Positions 9,008 to 19,484 of a stretch of DNA of 64,000 nucleotides are shown one piece after another; positions within the stretch are counted from its first letter, which is position 1, and each line of letters begins with the position of its first letter. The notes under the pieces were generated by a model that saw only the letters and a list, made by a program, of their open reading frames with translations, had not been told where the DNA came from and searched no databases. The position numbers and the translations under genes are program-made. This DNA is from Stutzerimonas sp. S1 (GTDB taxonomy: Bacteria > Pseudomonadota > Gammaproteobacteria > Pseudomonadales > Pseudomonadaceae). The stretch spans positions 1-64,000 of the forward strand of contig NZ_JAOEIY010000007.1 of assembly GCF_025966695.1 (NCBI RefSeq), written 5' to 3'.

Positions 9008-9574
9008 ATGAGCATCAAATCGGACAAGTGGATTCGCCGTATGGCGCAGGATCACGGCATGATCGAGCCCTTCGTCGAGCGCCAGGTGCGTACCGAGGGC
9101 AGCGAGCCGCTGATTTCTTACGGCGTTTCGAGCTATGGCTACGACGTGCGCTGCGCTGACGAATTCAAGGTGTTCACCAATATCCATTCGGCGACCGTGG
9201 ACCCGAAGAACTTCGACGAGAAGAGCTTCGTGGACGTCAAGGGGCCGGTGTGCATCATTCCGCCGAACTCCTTTGCTTTGGCCCGAACCGTCGAGTATTT
9301 CCGTATTCCTCGTGATGTACTGACGATCTGTCTGGGCAAGAGTACCTATGCGCGCTGCGGCATCATCGTCAATGTCACCCCGCTGGAGCCCGAGTGGGAA
9401 GGCCATGTGACGCTGGAGTTCTCCAACACCACCACGCTGCCGGCTAAGATCTACGCTAATGAGGGTGTGGCGCAGATGCTGTTCCTGCAGTCCGATGAGC
9501 CCTGTGAGGTGTCTTACCGCGATCGTGGCGGCAAGTACCAGGGCCAACGCGGCGTGACCCTGCCGAAGGCCTGA
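9008..9574 (+). CDS. dcd: dCTP deaminase
   Basis: 188 residues, the usual bacterial length. Signature segments are GKSTYARCG (110-118), the Glu137 general base in TLEFSN, and the C-terminal [11 protein letters not shown] that closes over the triphosphate. It converts dCTP to dUTP and ammonia, feeding dTMP synthesis. It follows mrp and csp as in other pseudomonads and is closed by its own terminator. Confidence 0.97.
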   Translation: MSIKSDKWIRRMAQDHGMIEPFVERQVRTEGSEPLISYGVSSYGYDVRCADEFKVFTNIHSATVDPKNFDEKSFVDVKGPVCIIPPNSFALARTVEYFRIPRDVLTICLGKSTYARCGIIVNVTPLEPEWEGHVTLEFSNTTTLPAKIYANEGVAQMLFLQSDEPCEVSYRDRGGKYQGQRGVTLPKA

Positions 9575-9597
9575 TCCTTTAGCATTCGCGGCAAGTG

Positions 9598-9628
9598 AAA
9601 AAAAGCCGGGCGACTGCCCGGCTTTTTT
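9598..9628. terminator. Bidirectional rho-independent terminator
   Basis: GCCGGGC, loop GACT, GCCCGGC flanked by A7 and T6. Serves convergent dcd and the bra operon. Confidence 0.9.
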
Positions 9629-9642
9629 CTGCACGGTTACCG

Positions 9643-10350
9643 TTACCCGCCTAGATAGGCGTCACGCACCTTCGGATCGTTCAACAGCTGTTCGCCACTG
9701 CCTTGCATGACGATGTGGCCGTTCTCCAGCACATAGCCGCGGTCGGCGAGCTTGAGCGCCTGATTGGCGTTCTGCTCGACGAGGAAGATGGTCACGCCAT
9801 CCTCGCGCAGCTGCTCGATGATGTCGAAGATCTGCTGGATGATGATCGGTGCCAGGCCTAGTGACGGCTCGTCGAGCAGTAGTAGCTTCGGCTTGCTCAT
9901 CAGCGCACGACCGATGGCAAGCATCTGCTGCTCGCCGCCAGACATGGTGCCGGCGCGCTGCGCGAGGCGCTCCTCGAGACGGGGAAACAGGTGCAGTACC
10001 TTGTCCAGCTGTTGTTGGTTGTCGGCCTTGTTGCCGAAGAACCCGCCCATGGCAAGGTTTTCCTCGACGGTCAGGCGCGCGAACACCCGGCGTCCCTCGG
10101 GGACCACCGCGATGCTCTTGCGCATGATGTCGCAGCTCTGCTGGCCGACCAGCTCCTCGCCCTCATAACGGATGCTGCCGCTGGCGGCCTGCGGCGAACC
10201 GCAGAGCGTCATCAGCAGGGTCGACTTGCCGGCACCGTTGGCACCGATCAGCGTGACGATCTCACCCCGCTCGACGTTGATGCTGACGTCGTGCAGCGCT
10301 TGGATCTTGCCGTAGAAGGTTGAGACGTTTTCGAAAGACAGCATGCTCAC
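9643..10350 (-). CDS. braG: Branched-chain amino-acid ABC transporter ATPase BraG/LivF
   Basis: 235 residues. Walker A GANGAGKS near residue 35, signature MSGGEQQ and Walker B LLLLDEPSLGL; the LGLAPIII stretch is typical of LivF. It forms the ATPase pair with BraF for high-affinity uptake of leucine, isoleucine and valine. The GTG start overlaps the braF stop codon (GTGA), so translation is coupled; GGGGGAGG lies just upstream. It is last in the operon. Confidence 0.93.
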   Translation of the reverse strand: MSMLSFENVSTFYGKIQALHDVSINVERGEIVTLIGANGAGKSTLLMTLCGSPQAASGSIRYEGEELVGQQSCDIMRKSIAVVPEGRRVFARLTVEENLAMGGFFGNKADNQQQLDKVLHLFPRLEERLAQRAGTMSGGEQQMLAIGRALMSKPKLLLLDEPSLGLAPIIIQQIFDIIEQLREDGVTIFLVEQNANQALKLADRGYVLENGHIVMQGSGEQLLNDPKVRDAYLGG

Positions 10351-11114
10351 GCCTCCCCCAGATAGGCTTTGATCACGTCCGGATTGTTGCGAATCTGATC
10401 CGGCGTTCCGTCCGCCAGGGGCGTGCCCTGGTTGATGACGTAGATGTGGTCGGAAATGCTCATCACCAGCTTCATGTCATGCTCGATCAGCAGGACGGTC
10501 ACTCCGTGCTCTTCGCGCAGCAGGGTGATCAGGGCCTTGAGATCTTCGGTTTCCTTCGGATTAAGGCCGGCGGCGGGCTCGTCGAGCATAAGGATGTGCG
10601 GCCGCGTCATCATGCAACGGGCGATTTCCAGGCGGCGCTGCTGGCCGTAGGCGAGGGTGCCCGCCGGGCGGTTGGCGACGTCGGTGAGGTTCACCTGTTC
10701 CAGCCAGTGGGCGGCGAAGTCCATGGCCTCGCGTTCGCTCTGGCGGAACGCCGGGGTCTTCAGCAGGCCGGCGAGGAAGTTGGTGTTCAGGTGCCTGTGT
10801 TGCGCCACCAGCAGGTTTTCCACCGCCGTCATGTCTTTGAACAGACGGACGTTCTGGAAGGTGCGCACCACGCCCTGACGCGCGATCTTGTGGCCGGGCA
10901 GACCGTGGATCGGCGTGCCGTCGAGGAGGATCTCCCCCGCGGTGGGCTGATAGAAGCCGGTCAGGCAGTTGAATACTGTGGTCTTGCCGGCACCGTTGGG
11001 GCCAATCATCGAAACCACTTGCTTGTCGTGTACCGTCAGCCCCACCTCGTTGACAGCCAGCAGGCCGCCGAAACGCATCATCAGGCCGCGTACTTCTAGA
11101 ATCGGGCGGCTCAT
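10347..11114 (-). CDS. braF: Branched-chain amino-acid ABC transporter ATPase BraF/LivG
   Basis: 255 residues with Walker A GPNGAGKT, Walker [15 protein letters not shown] and the LivG-specific long C-terminus ending IKAYLGEA. It partners BraG under the BraD/BraE permeases. The start overlaps the braE stop by four bases (ATGA) and its end overlaps braG. Confidence 0.93.
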   Translation of the reverse strand: MSRPILEVRGLMMRFGGLLAVNEVGLTVHDKQVVSMIGPNGAGKTTVFNCLTGFYQPTAGEILLDGTPIHGLPGHKIARQGVVRTFQNVRLFKDMTAVENLLVAQHRHLNTNFLAGLLKTPAFRQSEREAMDFAAHWLEQVNLTDVANRPAGTLAYGQQRRLEIARCMMTRPHILMLDEPAAGLNPKETEDLKALITLLREEHGVTVLLIEHDMKLVMSISDHIYVINQGTPLADGTPDQIRNNPDVIKAYLGEA

Positions 11115-12367
11115 TGCTTCAACTCCAGGTGTGGGCGTTGCATCGGCAGCAGGCCTTGCGGACGCCAGATCATCATCAGCACCATCAAGGCGCCGAACAT
11201 CAACATCCGATACTCGCTGAACTCACGCATCAGTTCGGGCAGCAGGATCATTACGATGGCGGCCAGGATCACCCCGAGTTGCGAGCCCATGCCACCCAGC
11301 ACGACGATGGCGAGGATGATCGCCGACTCGATGAAGGTGAACGATTCCGGCGACACCAACCCCTGCCGTGCGGCGAAGAAGCTGCCGGCGAAACCGGCGA
11401 AGGTGGCGCCGAGCGTGAAGGCCGAGAGCTTGATCACGGTCGGGTTCATGCCCAATGCGCGGCACGCAATCTCGTCCTCGCGCAGCGCTTCCCAGGCGCG
11501 GCCGATCGGCATGCGTAGCAGGCGGTTGATCACGAACAGGGTCAGCAGTACGAGCAGCAGGGCGATCAGGTAGAGGAAGATCACCTTGTTCACCGAGTTG
11601 TAGGCCACCCCGAAATACTCGTGGAAGGTCTGCATGCCCTCGGCGGCGCGGCGATCGAACGACAGGCCGAACAGGGTCGGTTTGTCGATGCCGCTGATGC
11701 CGTTCGGGCCGCCGGTGATTTCGGTCATGTTGCGCAGCAGGATGCGGATGATCTCGCCGAAGCCGAGGGTAACGATGGCCAGATAGTCACCGCGCAGGCG
11801 TAGTACCGGGAAACCCAGCAGGAAGCCGAACAGCGCCGCCATCGCCCCGGCGATTGGCAATGCGGTCCAGAAACCGACCCCGTAGTAGTGCGAGAGCAGC
11901 GCGTAGGTGTAGGCGCCCACGGCATAGAAGCCGACATAGCCCAGATCCAGCAGGCCAGCCAGGCCGACGACGATATTCAGGCCGAGACCGAGCATCACGT
12001 AGATCAGGATCAGCGTGGCGATATCCACCGCGCCACGCGAGCCATAGAACGGCCAGGCCAGGGCGACGACCACCAGCGCGAGGATGATCCAGCGCTGGGT
12101 CGACGGCAGGGTTAAGAAGCTGCCGGCCCCGGCTGGAATGCTCGGCAGACTCGGGCTGGCGGCCCAGCCGGCTGCCAGATGTGTGCGCAGTAGCTGCCAG
12201 ACGAACATGGCGACGGCGCACGCGGCGATGATCCAGAAGGTCGAGGCCTGTGCGCCATGAACCTCGACCTTGATGCCCACGGTGGTGAGTTTCAGGCCGA
12301 ACACCGGCACCGCGACGGCGATGACCAGCAGGGCGCTGAAGAAGGCTGTGCGAAGATTGCGCGTCAT
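11111..12367 (-). CDS. braE: Branched-chain amino-acid ABC transporter permease BraE/LivM
   Basis: 418 residues with about ten hydrophobic spans. The N-terminal 130 residues are an extra region typical of long LivM forms. The EAA-like loop is at [20 protein letters not shown]. It is the inner-membrane channel half that pairs with BraD. The ATG overlaps the braD stop codon (ATGA). Confidence 0.93.
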   Translation of the reverse strand: MTRNLRTAFFSALLVIAVAVPVFGLKLTTVGIKVEVHGAQASTFWIIAACAVAMFVWQLLRTHLAAGWAASPSLPSIPAGAGSFLTLPSTQRWIILALVVVALAWPFYGSRGAVDIATLILIYVMLGLGLNIVVGLAGLLDLGYVGFYAVGAYTYALLSHYYGVGFWTALPIAGAMAALFGFLLGFPVLRLRGDYLAIVTLGFGEIIRILLRNMTEITGGPNGISGIDKPTLFGLSFDRRAAEGMQTFHEYFGVAYNSVNKVIFLYLIALLLVLLTLFVINRLLRMPIGRAWEALREDEIACRALGMNPTVIKLSAFTLGATFAGFAGSFFAARQGLVSPESFTFIESAIILAIVVLGGMGSQLGVILAAIVMILLPELMREFSEYRMLMFGALMVLMMIWRPQGLLPMQRPHLELKQ

Positions 12368-13287
12368 ACCTTTTCCACCTCCGGGCGGCCGAGAATGCCG
12401 GTGGGGCGGAAGAGCAGGACGAGCACCAGCAGGCTGAAGGCCACCACGTCCTTGTACTGATCGCCGAAGATGTCGGCACCGAACGCCTCGGCCACACCGA
12501 GCACCAGACCGCCTAGCATGGCTCCGGGGATACTGCCGATGCCGCCGAGTACCGCCGCGGTGAACGCCTTGATGCCAGCGAGGAAGCCGATGTGCGGGTT
12601 GATCACGCCGTATTGCATGCTGATCAGTACGCCGGCGACGGCCGCCAGCGCTGCACCGATGACGAAGGTCAGAGCGATGATGTTGTTGGTGTTGATACCC
12701 AGCAGGTTGGCCATCTTGATGTCTTCGGCACAGGCGCGGCAGGCGCGTCCCAGTCGCGAACGCGAGATGAACAGCGTCAATCCGTACATGGCGATGAAGG
12801 TCACGATGAAAATCGCTACCTGCATGTAGGAAACCGTCACGCCGTTCATGGTGCTTTCACCGAGCACGAAGTTGCCCGGCATCAGGTTGGGAATGGCCTT
12901 GTCCTTGGAGTCCTGCGCCAGCAGCACGACGTTCTGCAGCAGAATCGACATGCCGATCGCGGAGATCAGCGGAATCAGCCGGTTGCTGCCGCGCAGCGGG
13001 CGATAGGCTACCCGTTCGATGCTGTAGCCGTAGGCGCTGGTGACGATCATGCTGGCGACAAAGGCGCCGATCATCAGGATCGGCAGGGCATCGAGGCCCA
13101 TCATCGATAGCCCGATGATCGCGATGAAGGCGACGTACGAGCCGATCATGTAAACCTCGCCGTGGGCGAAGTTGATCATCCCGATGATGCCGTACACCAT
13201 GGTGTAGCCGATGGCGATCAAGGCATAGGTACTGCCAACGGTGAGCCCGTTGATCAGCTGTTGTAGGTAATGGTAAAGCTCAGGCAT
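12364..13287 (-). CDS. braD: Branched-chain amino-acid ABC transporter permease BraD/LivH
   Basis: 307 residues, the same length as P. aeruginosa BraD, from the ATG at 13287 with GGAGAG about seven bases upstream; a longer frame to 13359 is rejected. Many membrane spans, with [21 protein letters not shown] as the cytoplasmic coupling loop. It is the first gene of the braDEFG unit and lies 260 bases downstream of braC across two hairpins. Confidence 0.93.
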   Translation of the reverse strand: MPELYHYLQQLINGLTVGSTYALIAIGYTMVYGIIGMINFAHGEVYMIGSYVAFIAIIGLSMMGLDALPILMIGAFVASMIVTSAYGYSIERVAYRPLRGSNRLIPLISAIGMSILLQNVVLLAQDSKDKAIPNLMPGNFVLGESTMNGVTVSYMQVAIFIVTFIAMYGLTLFISRSRLGRACRACAEDIKMANLLGINTNNIIALTFVIGAALAAVAGVLISMQYGVINPHIGFLAGIKAFTAAVLGGIGSIPGAMLGGLVLGVAEAFGADIFGDQYKDVVAFSLLVLVLLFRPTGILGRPEVEKV

Positions 13288-13460
13288 CACTGCTCTCCGA
13301 ACTCCCTGCATCCCACGCCGGCCGGCTGTGCTGCCCTCTTCGAACACGCTGCGCTCCATCGAGCAGCGTCACTGCTGTACGGCACCCTGCGGATCACGCA
13401 GGACTCCGGTTCGAGGCGGGCCTGCTGTTCAGGCCGCTCGTCATGGTCGTAGGTATGGCA

Positions 13461-13532
13461 AGGCAGGCCCGGGGCTTGTGGCTGGGCCTGCCTGCTAAAA
13501 CAAAGCCCACTACGGTCACGCAGTGGGCTTTG
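13461..13532 (-). terminator. Two tandem hairpins downstream of braC
   Basis: Read on the minus strand, AAAGCCCACT/AGTGGGCTTT with a TTTT tail comes first (13501-13532), then a perfect 10-bp stem AGGCAGGCCC/GGGCCTGCCT (13461-13493). The first fits a rho-independent terminator. Placed inside the bra operon, they would let braC be made in excess over braDEFG, or protect the braC mRNA 3' end. Confidence 0.7.
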
Positions 13533-13547
13533 CAGGTTAGGTGAAGA

Positions 13548-14666
13548 TTACTTGGCTTCGGTTTTGGTGCCGTCCTGGTGCCATTCGTAGACGACGAAGT
13601 TGAAGTTCTTCAGGTCGCCTTTCTCGTCGAATGCCAGCGAGCCGGTCGGGGTTTCGAAGGTGTTGCTACGCAGTGCCTCGGCCACCTTGTCGGTGTCGGT
13701 ACTGCCGGCTTTCTCGATACCCTCGGCGATCACCTGAACGGCGGCGTAGGCCGGGAACACGAACGGGCCGCTCGGATCCTGCTTTTTGGCCTTGAAGGCT
13801 TCGACGAGCTGCTGGTTCTTCGGATCCTGATCGAACGACTTAGGCAGGGTCACTAACATGCCTTCGGAGGCTGGGCCGGCGATGGCGGAAATCTCCGAGT
13901 TGCCGACGCCTTCCGGCCCCATGAAGCGCACGGTCAGCCCTTTCTCCTTGGACTGGCGCAGCAGCAGGCCCAGTTCCGGGTGGTAGCCGCCGTAATAGAC
14001 GAAATCCACGCCTTCACGCTTGAGTTTGGCGATCAGCGAGGAGAAATCCTTGTCGCCGGCGTTGATGCCCTCGAACAGACCGACCTTGATGTTCTTGCTT
14101 TCCAGCGTCTGCTTGACTGCGGTGGCGATGCCTTCGCCGTACTGCTGCTTGTCATGGATGACCGCAACATTCTTCGGTTTGACGTGGTCGGCGATGAAAT
14201 TGCCGGCGGTCGGGCCTTGCAGGCTGTCCAGGCCAATGGTGCGGAAGATCAGCTGATAGCCGCGCGAGGTGATGTCCGGGCTGGTGGAGGCCGCGGTGAT
14301 CATCAGGATGCCTTCGTCTTCGTAGATATCGGAAGCGGGCTGGGTAGAGCTGGAGCACAGGTGGCCGACGACGAACTGAACACCGTCGTTGACGATCTTG
14401 TTGGCGACCGCGACGGCCTGTTTCGGATCGCAGGCGTCGTCATAGCGCACGCCCTCGAGTTGCTGGCCGTTCACCCCGCCAGCCTTGTTGATCTGCTCGA
14501 TGGCCATTTCGGCACCGATGAACTGCATGTCCCCGTATTGCGCTACCGGTCCGGTCACCGGACCAGCCAGGCCGATGCGGATGCTGTCGGCGGCTAGTGT
14601 GTAGCTTGCGGCGCCACTCAAAGCGAGGGCGAGAAAAAGTTTGGACAGACGCTGGTTGCTCTTCAT
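13548..14666 (-). CDS. braC: Branched-chain amino-acid periplasmic binding protein BraC
   Basis: 372 residues (P. aeruginosa BraC has 373). Residues 1-26 are a Sec signal peptide, cut after ASYTLA. The rest is a type I periplasmic-binding fold (IRIGLAGPVTGPVAQYGDMQ) with the ligand-loop residues HLCSSSTQPASDIYEDEG. It delivers Leu/Ile/Val, and probably Ala, to BraDE. It heads the operon and is separated from braD by terminator-like hairpins, which suits its need for higher expression. Confidence 0.95.
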   Translation of the reverse strand: MKSNQRLSKLFLALALSGAASYTLAADSIRIGLAGPVTGPVAQYGDMQFIGAEMAIEQINKAGGVNGQQLEGVRYDDACDPKQAVAVANKIVNDGVQFVVGHLCSSSTQPASDIYEDEGILMITAASTSPDITSRGYQLIFRTIGLDSLQGPTAGNFIADHVKPKNVAVIHDKQQYGEGIATAVKQTLESKNIKVGLFEGINAGDKDFSSLIAKLKREGVDFVYYGGYHPELGLLLRQSKEKGLTVRFMGPEGVGNSEISAIAGPASEGMLVTLPKSFDQDPKNQQLVEAFKAKKQDPSGPFVFPAYAAVQVIAEGIEKAGSTDTDKVAEALRSNTFETPTGSLAFDEKGDLKNFNFVVYEWHQDGTKTEAK

Positions 14667-14865
14667 ATGCGCTCCACTTGCATCATTATTGTTTGGATCC
14701 TGCGTGTCGCAGAGGCGTTAAGGGGCGAACGTCCCGAAACGGTGCGGCAACTGTACCGGTACAGTGTAGAAGTGTCTTCCTCGTTTGCACAGCCGGCAGG
14801 ATCAACCCGATTTGATGGGATTCAAGGCGGCGGTATGATTGCGCCCCTTTGATCTGGTGCCTCCC

Positions 14866-15183
14866 ATGACTGACCAAGCAAGCACTCTCTATGCCAAGCT
14901 GCTGGGCGAAACGGCCTCGATTACCTGGCAGGAATTGCAGCCGTTCTTCGCCCGTGGCGCGCTGCTGCAGGTGGCGAGCGATTTCGATCTCGTCGAAGTG
15001 GCGCTCGCCGTCGCGCAGGATGACCGGACGAAGGTCGCCGCCTGGCTCGGCGGTGGTCAGCTGCTGAAGATGGACGCTACCCAGGCGCAGGACTGGCTGG
15101 AACGCGATCCTGACCTGTGGGCGGTGGTCGTCGCGCCCTGGGTCTTGGTACAGGAGCGGAGCACGCGGCCGGCAGTGCACTGA
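14866..15183 (+). CDS. DUF2288 family protein
   Basis: 105 residues from the ATG at 14866 (MTDQASTLYAKLLGETASI). The WxELxPFFARG start, DLVEVALAVAQDD middle and DPDLWAVVVAPWVLVQER end match the small DUF2288 family of proteobacteria, function unknown. Short, soluble, no signal. It is divergent from braC and convergent with the phn-type operon. Confidence 0.75.
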   Translation: MTDQASTLYAKLLGETASITWQELQPFFARGALLQVASDFDLVEVALAVAQDDRTKVAAWLGGGQLLKMDATQAQDWLERDPDLWAVVVAPWVLVQERSTRPAVH

Positions 15184-15222
15184 ATCAGGGCATTGGGTCT
15201 CGCACGACGATCACAGCGGCGA

Positions 15223-15990
15223 TTAACCTCTGACCCAGCGCTGGCGCGCCCAGCTGCTGAGGGAATCCACCGCGAGCACCATCAGCAGCATCGCGAGAAT
15301 GACGGTGGACGCCTGGGCTTCCTGGAACAGGCTGAGGCTCATGTAGAGCATCTGACCCAGGCCGCCGGCGCCGACGAAGCCGAGCACGCTGGCCATGCGG
15401 ATGTTGTTTTCCCAGCGATACAGCGTGTAGGCCACCAGCTGCGGCCAGAGGGTCGGCAATGTGCCGTAGCAGAAGGCGACGACCCGCCCGCTACCGTGCA
15501 GCCGCAGGGCTTCGGCCGGAGCGGGCGGGGTGTTTTCCAGTGCCTCGGCGAACAGCCGGCCGAGCACTCCGGCGGTGTGCAGGGCCAGCGCGAGGGTGCC
15601 TGCATTCGGGCCGAGCCCGGCGGCCAGTACCATCAGCGCCGCCCATACCAGTTCGGGAACTGCGCGCAGGGCATTGAGCAGGAGTCGCGATGCTGCTTGC
15701 GCGGGTCTACCGCAGCGTCCGGCGGCGGGCAGTGCCAGCAGCAGGCCTAGCAGAGCGGCGAGCAACGTGCCGATGGCTGACATCGCCAGGGTTTCCAGTG
15801 CGCCGTGGCCGATGGCGCGTAGGTGCGCTGGCGACAGATCAGGATCGAGGAAGCCTGCAGCATACCCGGCCATCTGCCCGAACCCTTCGCGGCTGAGCAG
15901 TGTGGCGGTTTCCAGTTGCAGGAAGGCAAAGGCGGCGACGACTGCAGCGATCAACGCCAGTGGGATGAGCAGGCGGAGCAGCGCTGTCAT
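15223..15990 (-). CDS. PhnE-type ABC permease (second copy)
   Basis: 255 residues from the ATG at 15990, which overlaps the previous permease stop codon (ATGA). About five or six membrane spans; the binding-protein-dependent permease loop is around EALRLHGSGRVVAFCYGTLPT, with [18 protein letters not shown] near the end as in PhnE. The frame stays open far upstream to 16740, but that stretch is antisense-like arginine-rich noise over the first permease. It pairs with the upstream PhnE-like protein. Confidence 0.85.
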   Translation of the reverse strand: MTALLRLLIPLALIAAVVAAFAFLQLETATLLSREGFGQMAGYAAGFLDPDLSPAHLRAIGHGALETLAMSAIGTLLAALLGLLLALPAAGRCGRPAQAASRLLLNALRAVPELVWAALMVLAAGLGPNAGTLALALHTAGVLGRLFAEALENTPPAPAEALRLHGSGRVVAFCYGTLPTLWPQLVAYTLYRWENNIRMASVLGFVGAGGLGQMLYMSLSLFQEAQASTVILAMLLMVLAVDSLSSWARQRWVRG

Positions 15991-16817
15991 GCGAACCTCC
16001 AGCGCAGCAGCCGGCTCAGCAGGTCGGCCAGCAGCACCAGTAACAGGAAGGTCAGCAGCATGCTGGCAACCTCTCCGCCGGCGAACATGCGCATCGACAG
16101 ATCCATCTGCTGGCCCAGCCCGCCGGCGCCGACGAAACCCATCACCACCGAGGCGCGCACGGCGCACTCCCAGCGATAGACCGAATACGACAGCATCTCC
16201 GCAGTTGCCTGAGGCAGCACGCCGTAGCAGAACGCTTGCAGGCGCGAACTGCCGGCCACCAGCAGGGCCCGCGCCGGTTGCGGGTCGACCGACTCGAAGA
16301 TCTCCGCATAGACCTTGCCGAGCATGCCAGCGTAGGTAATGGCGATGGCCAGCACCCCGGCGGTCGGACCGAGGCCCACGGCACGGACGAACAACAGCGC
16401 CCAGACGATTTCCGGAATGCTGCGCAGCACGATCAACAGTGCACGTACCGGCCAGCGCAGGGCCTGCGCCCACCACACCGGCTGACCACCATGCGCGAGT
16501 GCCGAGATCGACAGAGCGCGAGTCGCGAGCAAGGCGCAGGGGAGTGCGATCGCCAGCGCCAGCGCCATGCCGGCCGTGGCGATGGCCAGAGTTTCCAGCG
16601 TTGCTTGCGTCAGCAGTGCAAGGAACTCCATGCCGTGTTCGGGTGGCCAGAAGCTGGCGAGAAACAGTCCCATGGTGTCGGCATTGCTGCCGTCGAACAG
16701 CACGCCAAGGTCGAGCTCGCTCAGCGACAGCCCGGGCCATAGCAACCCCAGCGCCCCCAGCGTCAACAGCAGGCGTGGTGCGGCGGCAGGATCGCGCGAT
16801 GCGGCGGGATTCAGCAT
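15987..16817 (-). CDS. PhnE-type ABC permease (first copy)
   Basis: 276 residues with a long periplasmic loop after the first span and the PhnE signature [21 protein letters not shown] near the C-terminus. The loop [21 protein letters not shown] should contact the ATPase. It overlaps the ATPase gene by seven bases and the second permease by four, so all four genes form one operon. Two different permeases imply a heterodimeric channel. Confidence 0.85.
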   Translation of the reverse strand: MLNPAASRDPAAAPRLLLTLGALGLLWPGLSLSELDLGVLFDGSNADTMGLFLASFWPPEHGMEFLALLTQATLETLAIATAGMALALAIALPCALLATRALSISALAHGGQPVWWAQALRWPVRALLIVLRSIPEIVWALLFVRAVGLGPTAGVLAIAITYAGMLGKVYAEIFESVDPQPARALLVAGSSRLQAFCYGVLPQATAEMLSYSVYRWECAVRASVVMGFVGAGGLGQQMDLSMRMFAGGEVASMLLTFLLLVLLADLLSRLLRWRFA

Positions 16818-17617
16818 CGTGGAATATGCAGGGCAGAACTGGGCATCGCCGCCGGTGGAGGCGAGTGTTCCACCAGCTGCTCGTTGGCGTAGAGCATCGT
16901 CAGCTCGTCCGGGCTGAGCGCAGCGGCGGGCTTGTCGAACAGAATGCGCCCATCGCGTACACCGACGATGCGTGGAAAGTGCTGCAGCGCCAGTTCCACT
17001 GCATGCAGGCTGGCCAGCAGGGTGGCATTACGTTGCTGTGCTTCGTGATTGAGTACACCGAGGGTGTAGCTGGCGAGTACCGGGTCCATGGCGGACACCG
17101 GTTCGTCGGCGAGGATCAGCTCGGGCGCCTGGTAGAGCACACGGGCGATGCCGATGCGCTGCAACTGGCCACCGGATAGCTGGTCGCAGCGCATGTACAG
17201 CTTGTCAGCCAGGTCCAACCGAGCGAGTGCTTCGGCGGCGCCCTGGCGATCCAGCGGGTAGAGCAGGCTGAGCAGGCTTCTGCCGAGCGACCACTGACCG
17301 AGACGGCCGGCCAGCACGGCCGTGACGACCCGCTGGCGGGGCGGCAGCGGTGGTGCCTGGTGGACCAGGCCGATGCGCGCCCGCAGCCGCTGCCGCGCGG
17401 AGCCTGAAAGATTCCAGGGCTGTTGGCCGAGCAGTTCCAGCTCGCCTCGATCGGGTCTGAGCGCCGTGGCCAGCAGGCGCAGCAGGGTGGTCTTGCCTGC
17501 GCCGGAAGGGCCGATGATGGCGATGCGCTCGCCCTGAGCGACCCGCAGATCAATATCGCGCAGCGCGGCCTGGCCGTTGGCGTGGGTGTGACCCACGCCG
17601 CTCAGGCTGAGTGTCAC
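16811..17617 (-). CDS. PhnC-type ABC transporter ATPase
   Basis: 268 residues. Walker A GPSGAGKT, PhnC-like insertion [18 protein letters not shown], signature LSGGQLQR and Walker [14 protein letters not shown]. The GTG start overlaps the binding-protein stop (GTGA). It energises the two PhnE-like permeases. The family transports phosphonate, phosphite or similar oxyanions; see the binding-protein entry for the substrate question. Confidence 0.88.
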   Translation of the reverse strand: MTLSLSGVGHTHANGQAALRDIDLRVAQGERIAIIGPSGAGKTTLLRLLATALRPDRGELELLGQQPWNLSGSARQRLRARIGLVHQAPPLPPRQRVVTAVLAGRLGQWSLGRSLLSLLYPLDRQGAAEALARLDLADKLYMRCDQLSGGQLQRIGIARVLYQAPELILADEPVSAMDPVLASYTLGVLNHEAQQRNATLLASLHAVELALQHFPRIVGVRDGRILFDKPAAALSPDELTMLYANEQLVEHSPPPAAMPSSALHIPRC

Positions 17618-18465
17618 TTCAGCAGGCCGGCAGCGCGTGCGGCTTCCTCGATGCCTTGGTAGTTCTCCGGCCGGGTCTCGATGAAGCGGCTCGCCGCCTG
17701 CAGGTCGAGGATCGCCTTGTGCTCCGGGTTGGCCGGATCGAGGGCGAGGAATGCCGCCTTGATCTTCTCGACGAGTGCCGGCTCAAGGGTGCCGCGCACG
17801 GTCCAGTTGTAGTCGTAGTAGGGCGGGGTAGTGGCGATCACGCGGACCTTGTCGGTGTTCACCTTGCCAGCGGCGACCAGCTTGTCCCACACCGAGGCGT
17901 TGAGCACGCCGGCGTCCGCCTTGCCGGCTTCGACCCAGGCGGCGGTGGCGTCATGCGCGCCGGAATAGGCGATGCGCTTGAAATACTTCTCCGGCTCGAT
18001 GCCGTCCTTGAGCATGAAATAGCGCGGCATCAGGCTGCCGGATGTCGAGGACACCGAGCCGAAGGCGAAGGTCTTGCCCTTGAGGTCCTGCAGCGATTTC
18101 ACCGCGGGGTCGGCGGTGATGAACTTGCTGGTGAACTGCTCATCCTGCTCGCGCTGCACCAGCGGGATGGCATTGCCGGTCTTCAGGCGCGTCTGCACGA
18201 AGGTGAAGCCGCCCAGCCAGGCCATGTCCAGGCGATCGGAGGCCAGCGCCTCGACCACGGCGGCGTAGTCGGATACCGGGGTGAATTTCACCGGCATGCC
18301 GAGCTCCTTCTCCAGGTACTCGCCCAGTGGCTTGAACTTGCGGATCAGCTCGGTGGGGGCTTCGTCGGGGATCGCGGAAACCCGCAGGGTTTCGGCGGCT
18401 TGGATGGCGGTGACGGACAGGGACAGGGCAAAGCCGGCGACGGCTGCCAGGGAGCGCTTGAGCAT
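17614..18465 (-). CDS. PhnD-like periplasmic binding protein, possibly selenate-type
   Basis: 283 residues with a signal peptide (residues 1-23, VTAIQAAE). The mature start [20 protein letters not shown] and [17 protein letters not shown] follow the phosphonate/phosphite-binding fold (PhnD, PtxB), and match my memory of a Pseudomonas subgroup annotated as putative selenate ABC transporter binding protein. No C-P lyase or phosphite dehydrogenase gene lies nearby, which weakens a phosphonate role. It heads the four-gene operon. Substrate remains open. Confidence 0.8.
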   Translation of the reverse strand: MLKRSLAAVAGFALSLSVTAIQAAETLRVSAIPDEAPTELIRKFKPLGEYLEKELGMPVKFTPVSDYAAVVEALASDRLDMAWLGGFTFVQTRLKTGNAIPLVQREQDEQFTSKFITADPAVKSLQDLKGKTFAFGSVSSTSGSLMPRYFMLKDGIEPEKYFKRIAYSGAHDATAAWVEAGKADAGVLNASVWDKLVAAGKVNTDKVRVIATTPPYYDYNWTVRGTLEPALVEKIKAAFLALDPANPEHKAILDLQAASRFIETRPENYQGIEEAARAAGLLK

Positions 18466-18599
18466 TGAGGGTTCTCCGGTTCAATGGCGGAAAAAGCGCT
18501 GCGATTATAGGAGCAGACGGCCGTGGTTAGCCACGGCATGTTTTCCGGCGCGCTTGCAGCGCTAGAATCAGCGCCTTCGCCGTTTCGAGGAGCCGCTCC

Positions 18600-19484
18600 A
18601 TGTCCACGCTGCCAACCCTTGCTTTCGCCGGTATCGGCTTGATGGGCCTGCCGATGTGTCGCCGCCTGCTGGCGGCCGGTTATCGCCTGACGGTGTGGAA
18701 CCGCTCGCCAGACAAATGCGCGCCACTGGTCACGCTGGGCGCCACGGCGGTGGCAACGCCGGCCGAGCTGTGTGCCGCGGACATCGTGTTGTTGTGCCTG
18801 GCCGACACGGCGGCGGTACGCGAGGTAGTGTTCGGCAAGGCCGGCATCGCCGAGGGTGGCAAGCCCGACAAGTTGCTGGTGGACCATTCCAGTCTGGAGC
18901 CGACCGCCACGCGTGACATGGCCGCTGAGCTGGAGTTTCGCAGCGGCATGCGCTGGGTGGACGCGCCGGTGTCTGGCGGCACTGCGGGCGCCGAGGGCGG
19001 CAGCCTGGCGATCATGGCTGGCGGCCGCGTCGAGGACGTCGAGCGCGTGCGGCCCGTGCTGATGCATCTGGGGCAGCGCCTGACCCGCATGGGTGAGGTC
19101 GGTGCCGGTCAGGTGAGCAAGGTGTGCAACCAGATGATCGTAGCCTGCAATGCGCTGGTGATCGCCGAGGTGGTGGCCCTGGCCGAGCGCGCCGGAGTCG
19201 ATGCCAGCCTGCTGGCGCCGGCGCTGGCGGGCGGCTTCGCCGACTCCCGGCCGCTGCAGATCCTCGCCCCGCAGATGGCGGCGAGCGAGTTCGAGCCGGT
19301 GAAGTGGCACGTGCGCACGTTGCTCAAGGACCTCGATACGGCGGTGAAACTGTCCCGCGAGCAGGGTTCGGCGACGCCACTGAGCGGGCTGGCGGCGCAG
19401 TTGATGCGGCTGCACGGCAGCCAGGGCAACCTGGAGCGTGATCCGGCGACGCTGGTGCAGATGTATCGGGAGGGCTGCCTGTGA
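18600..19484 (+). CDS. Tartronate semialdehyde reductase-like NAD(P)-dependent dehydrogenase
   Basis: 294 residues of the beta-hydroxyacid dehydrogenase family. The Rossmann motif is GIGLMGLPM near residue 11, the substrate motif is DAPVSGGTAGAEGGSLAIMAGG (122-143), and the catalytic lysine is in GQVSKVCNQM (about 173). GarR/GlxR reduce tartronate semialdehyde to glycerate; 3-hydroxyisobutyrate dehydrogenase is the alternative. The GTG of the next gene, a hydroxypyruvate isomerase homologue, overlaps its stop, and this favours the GlxR role. Confidence 0.8.
   Translation: MSTLPTLAFAGIGLMGLPMCRRLLAAGYRLTVWNRSPDKCAPLVTLGATAVATPAELCAADIVLLCLADTAAVREVVFGKAGIAEGGKPDKLLVDHSSLEPTATRDMAAELEFRSGMRWVDAPVSGGTAGAEGGSLAIMAGGRVEDVERVRPVLMHLGQRLTRMGEVGAGQVSKVCNQMIVACNALVIAEVVALAERAGVDASLLAPALAGGFADSRPLQILAPQMAASEFEPVKWHVRTLLKDLDTAVKLSREQGSATPLSGLAAQLMRLHGSQGNLERDPATLVQMYREGCL

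Noticed and set aside
15991..16740. Upstream extension of the second PhnE-like permease
   Set aside because: The extension is arginine-rich and overlaps the first permease gene in another frame; the ATG at 15990 overlaps the preceding stop codon and gives a normal PhnE length.
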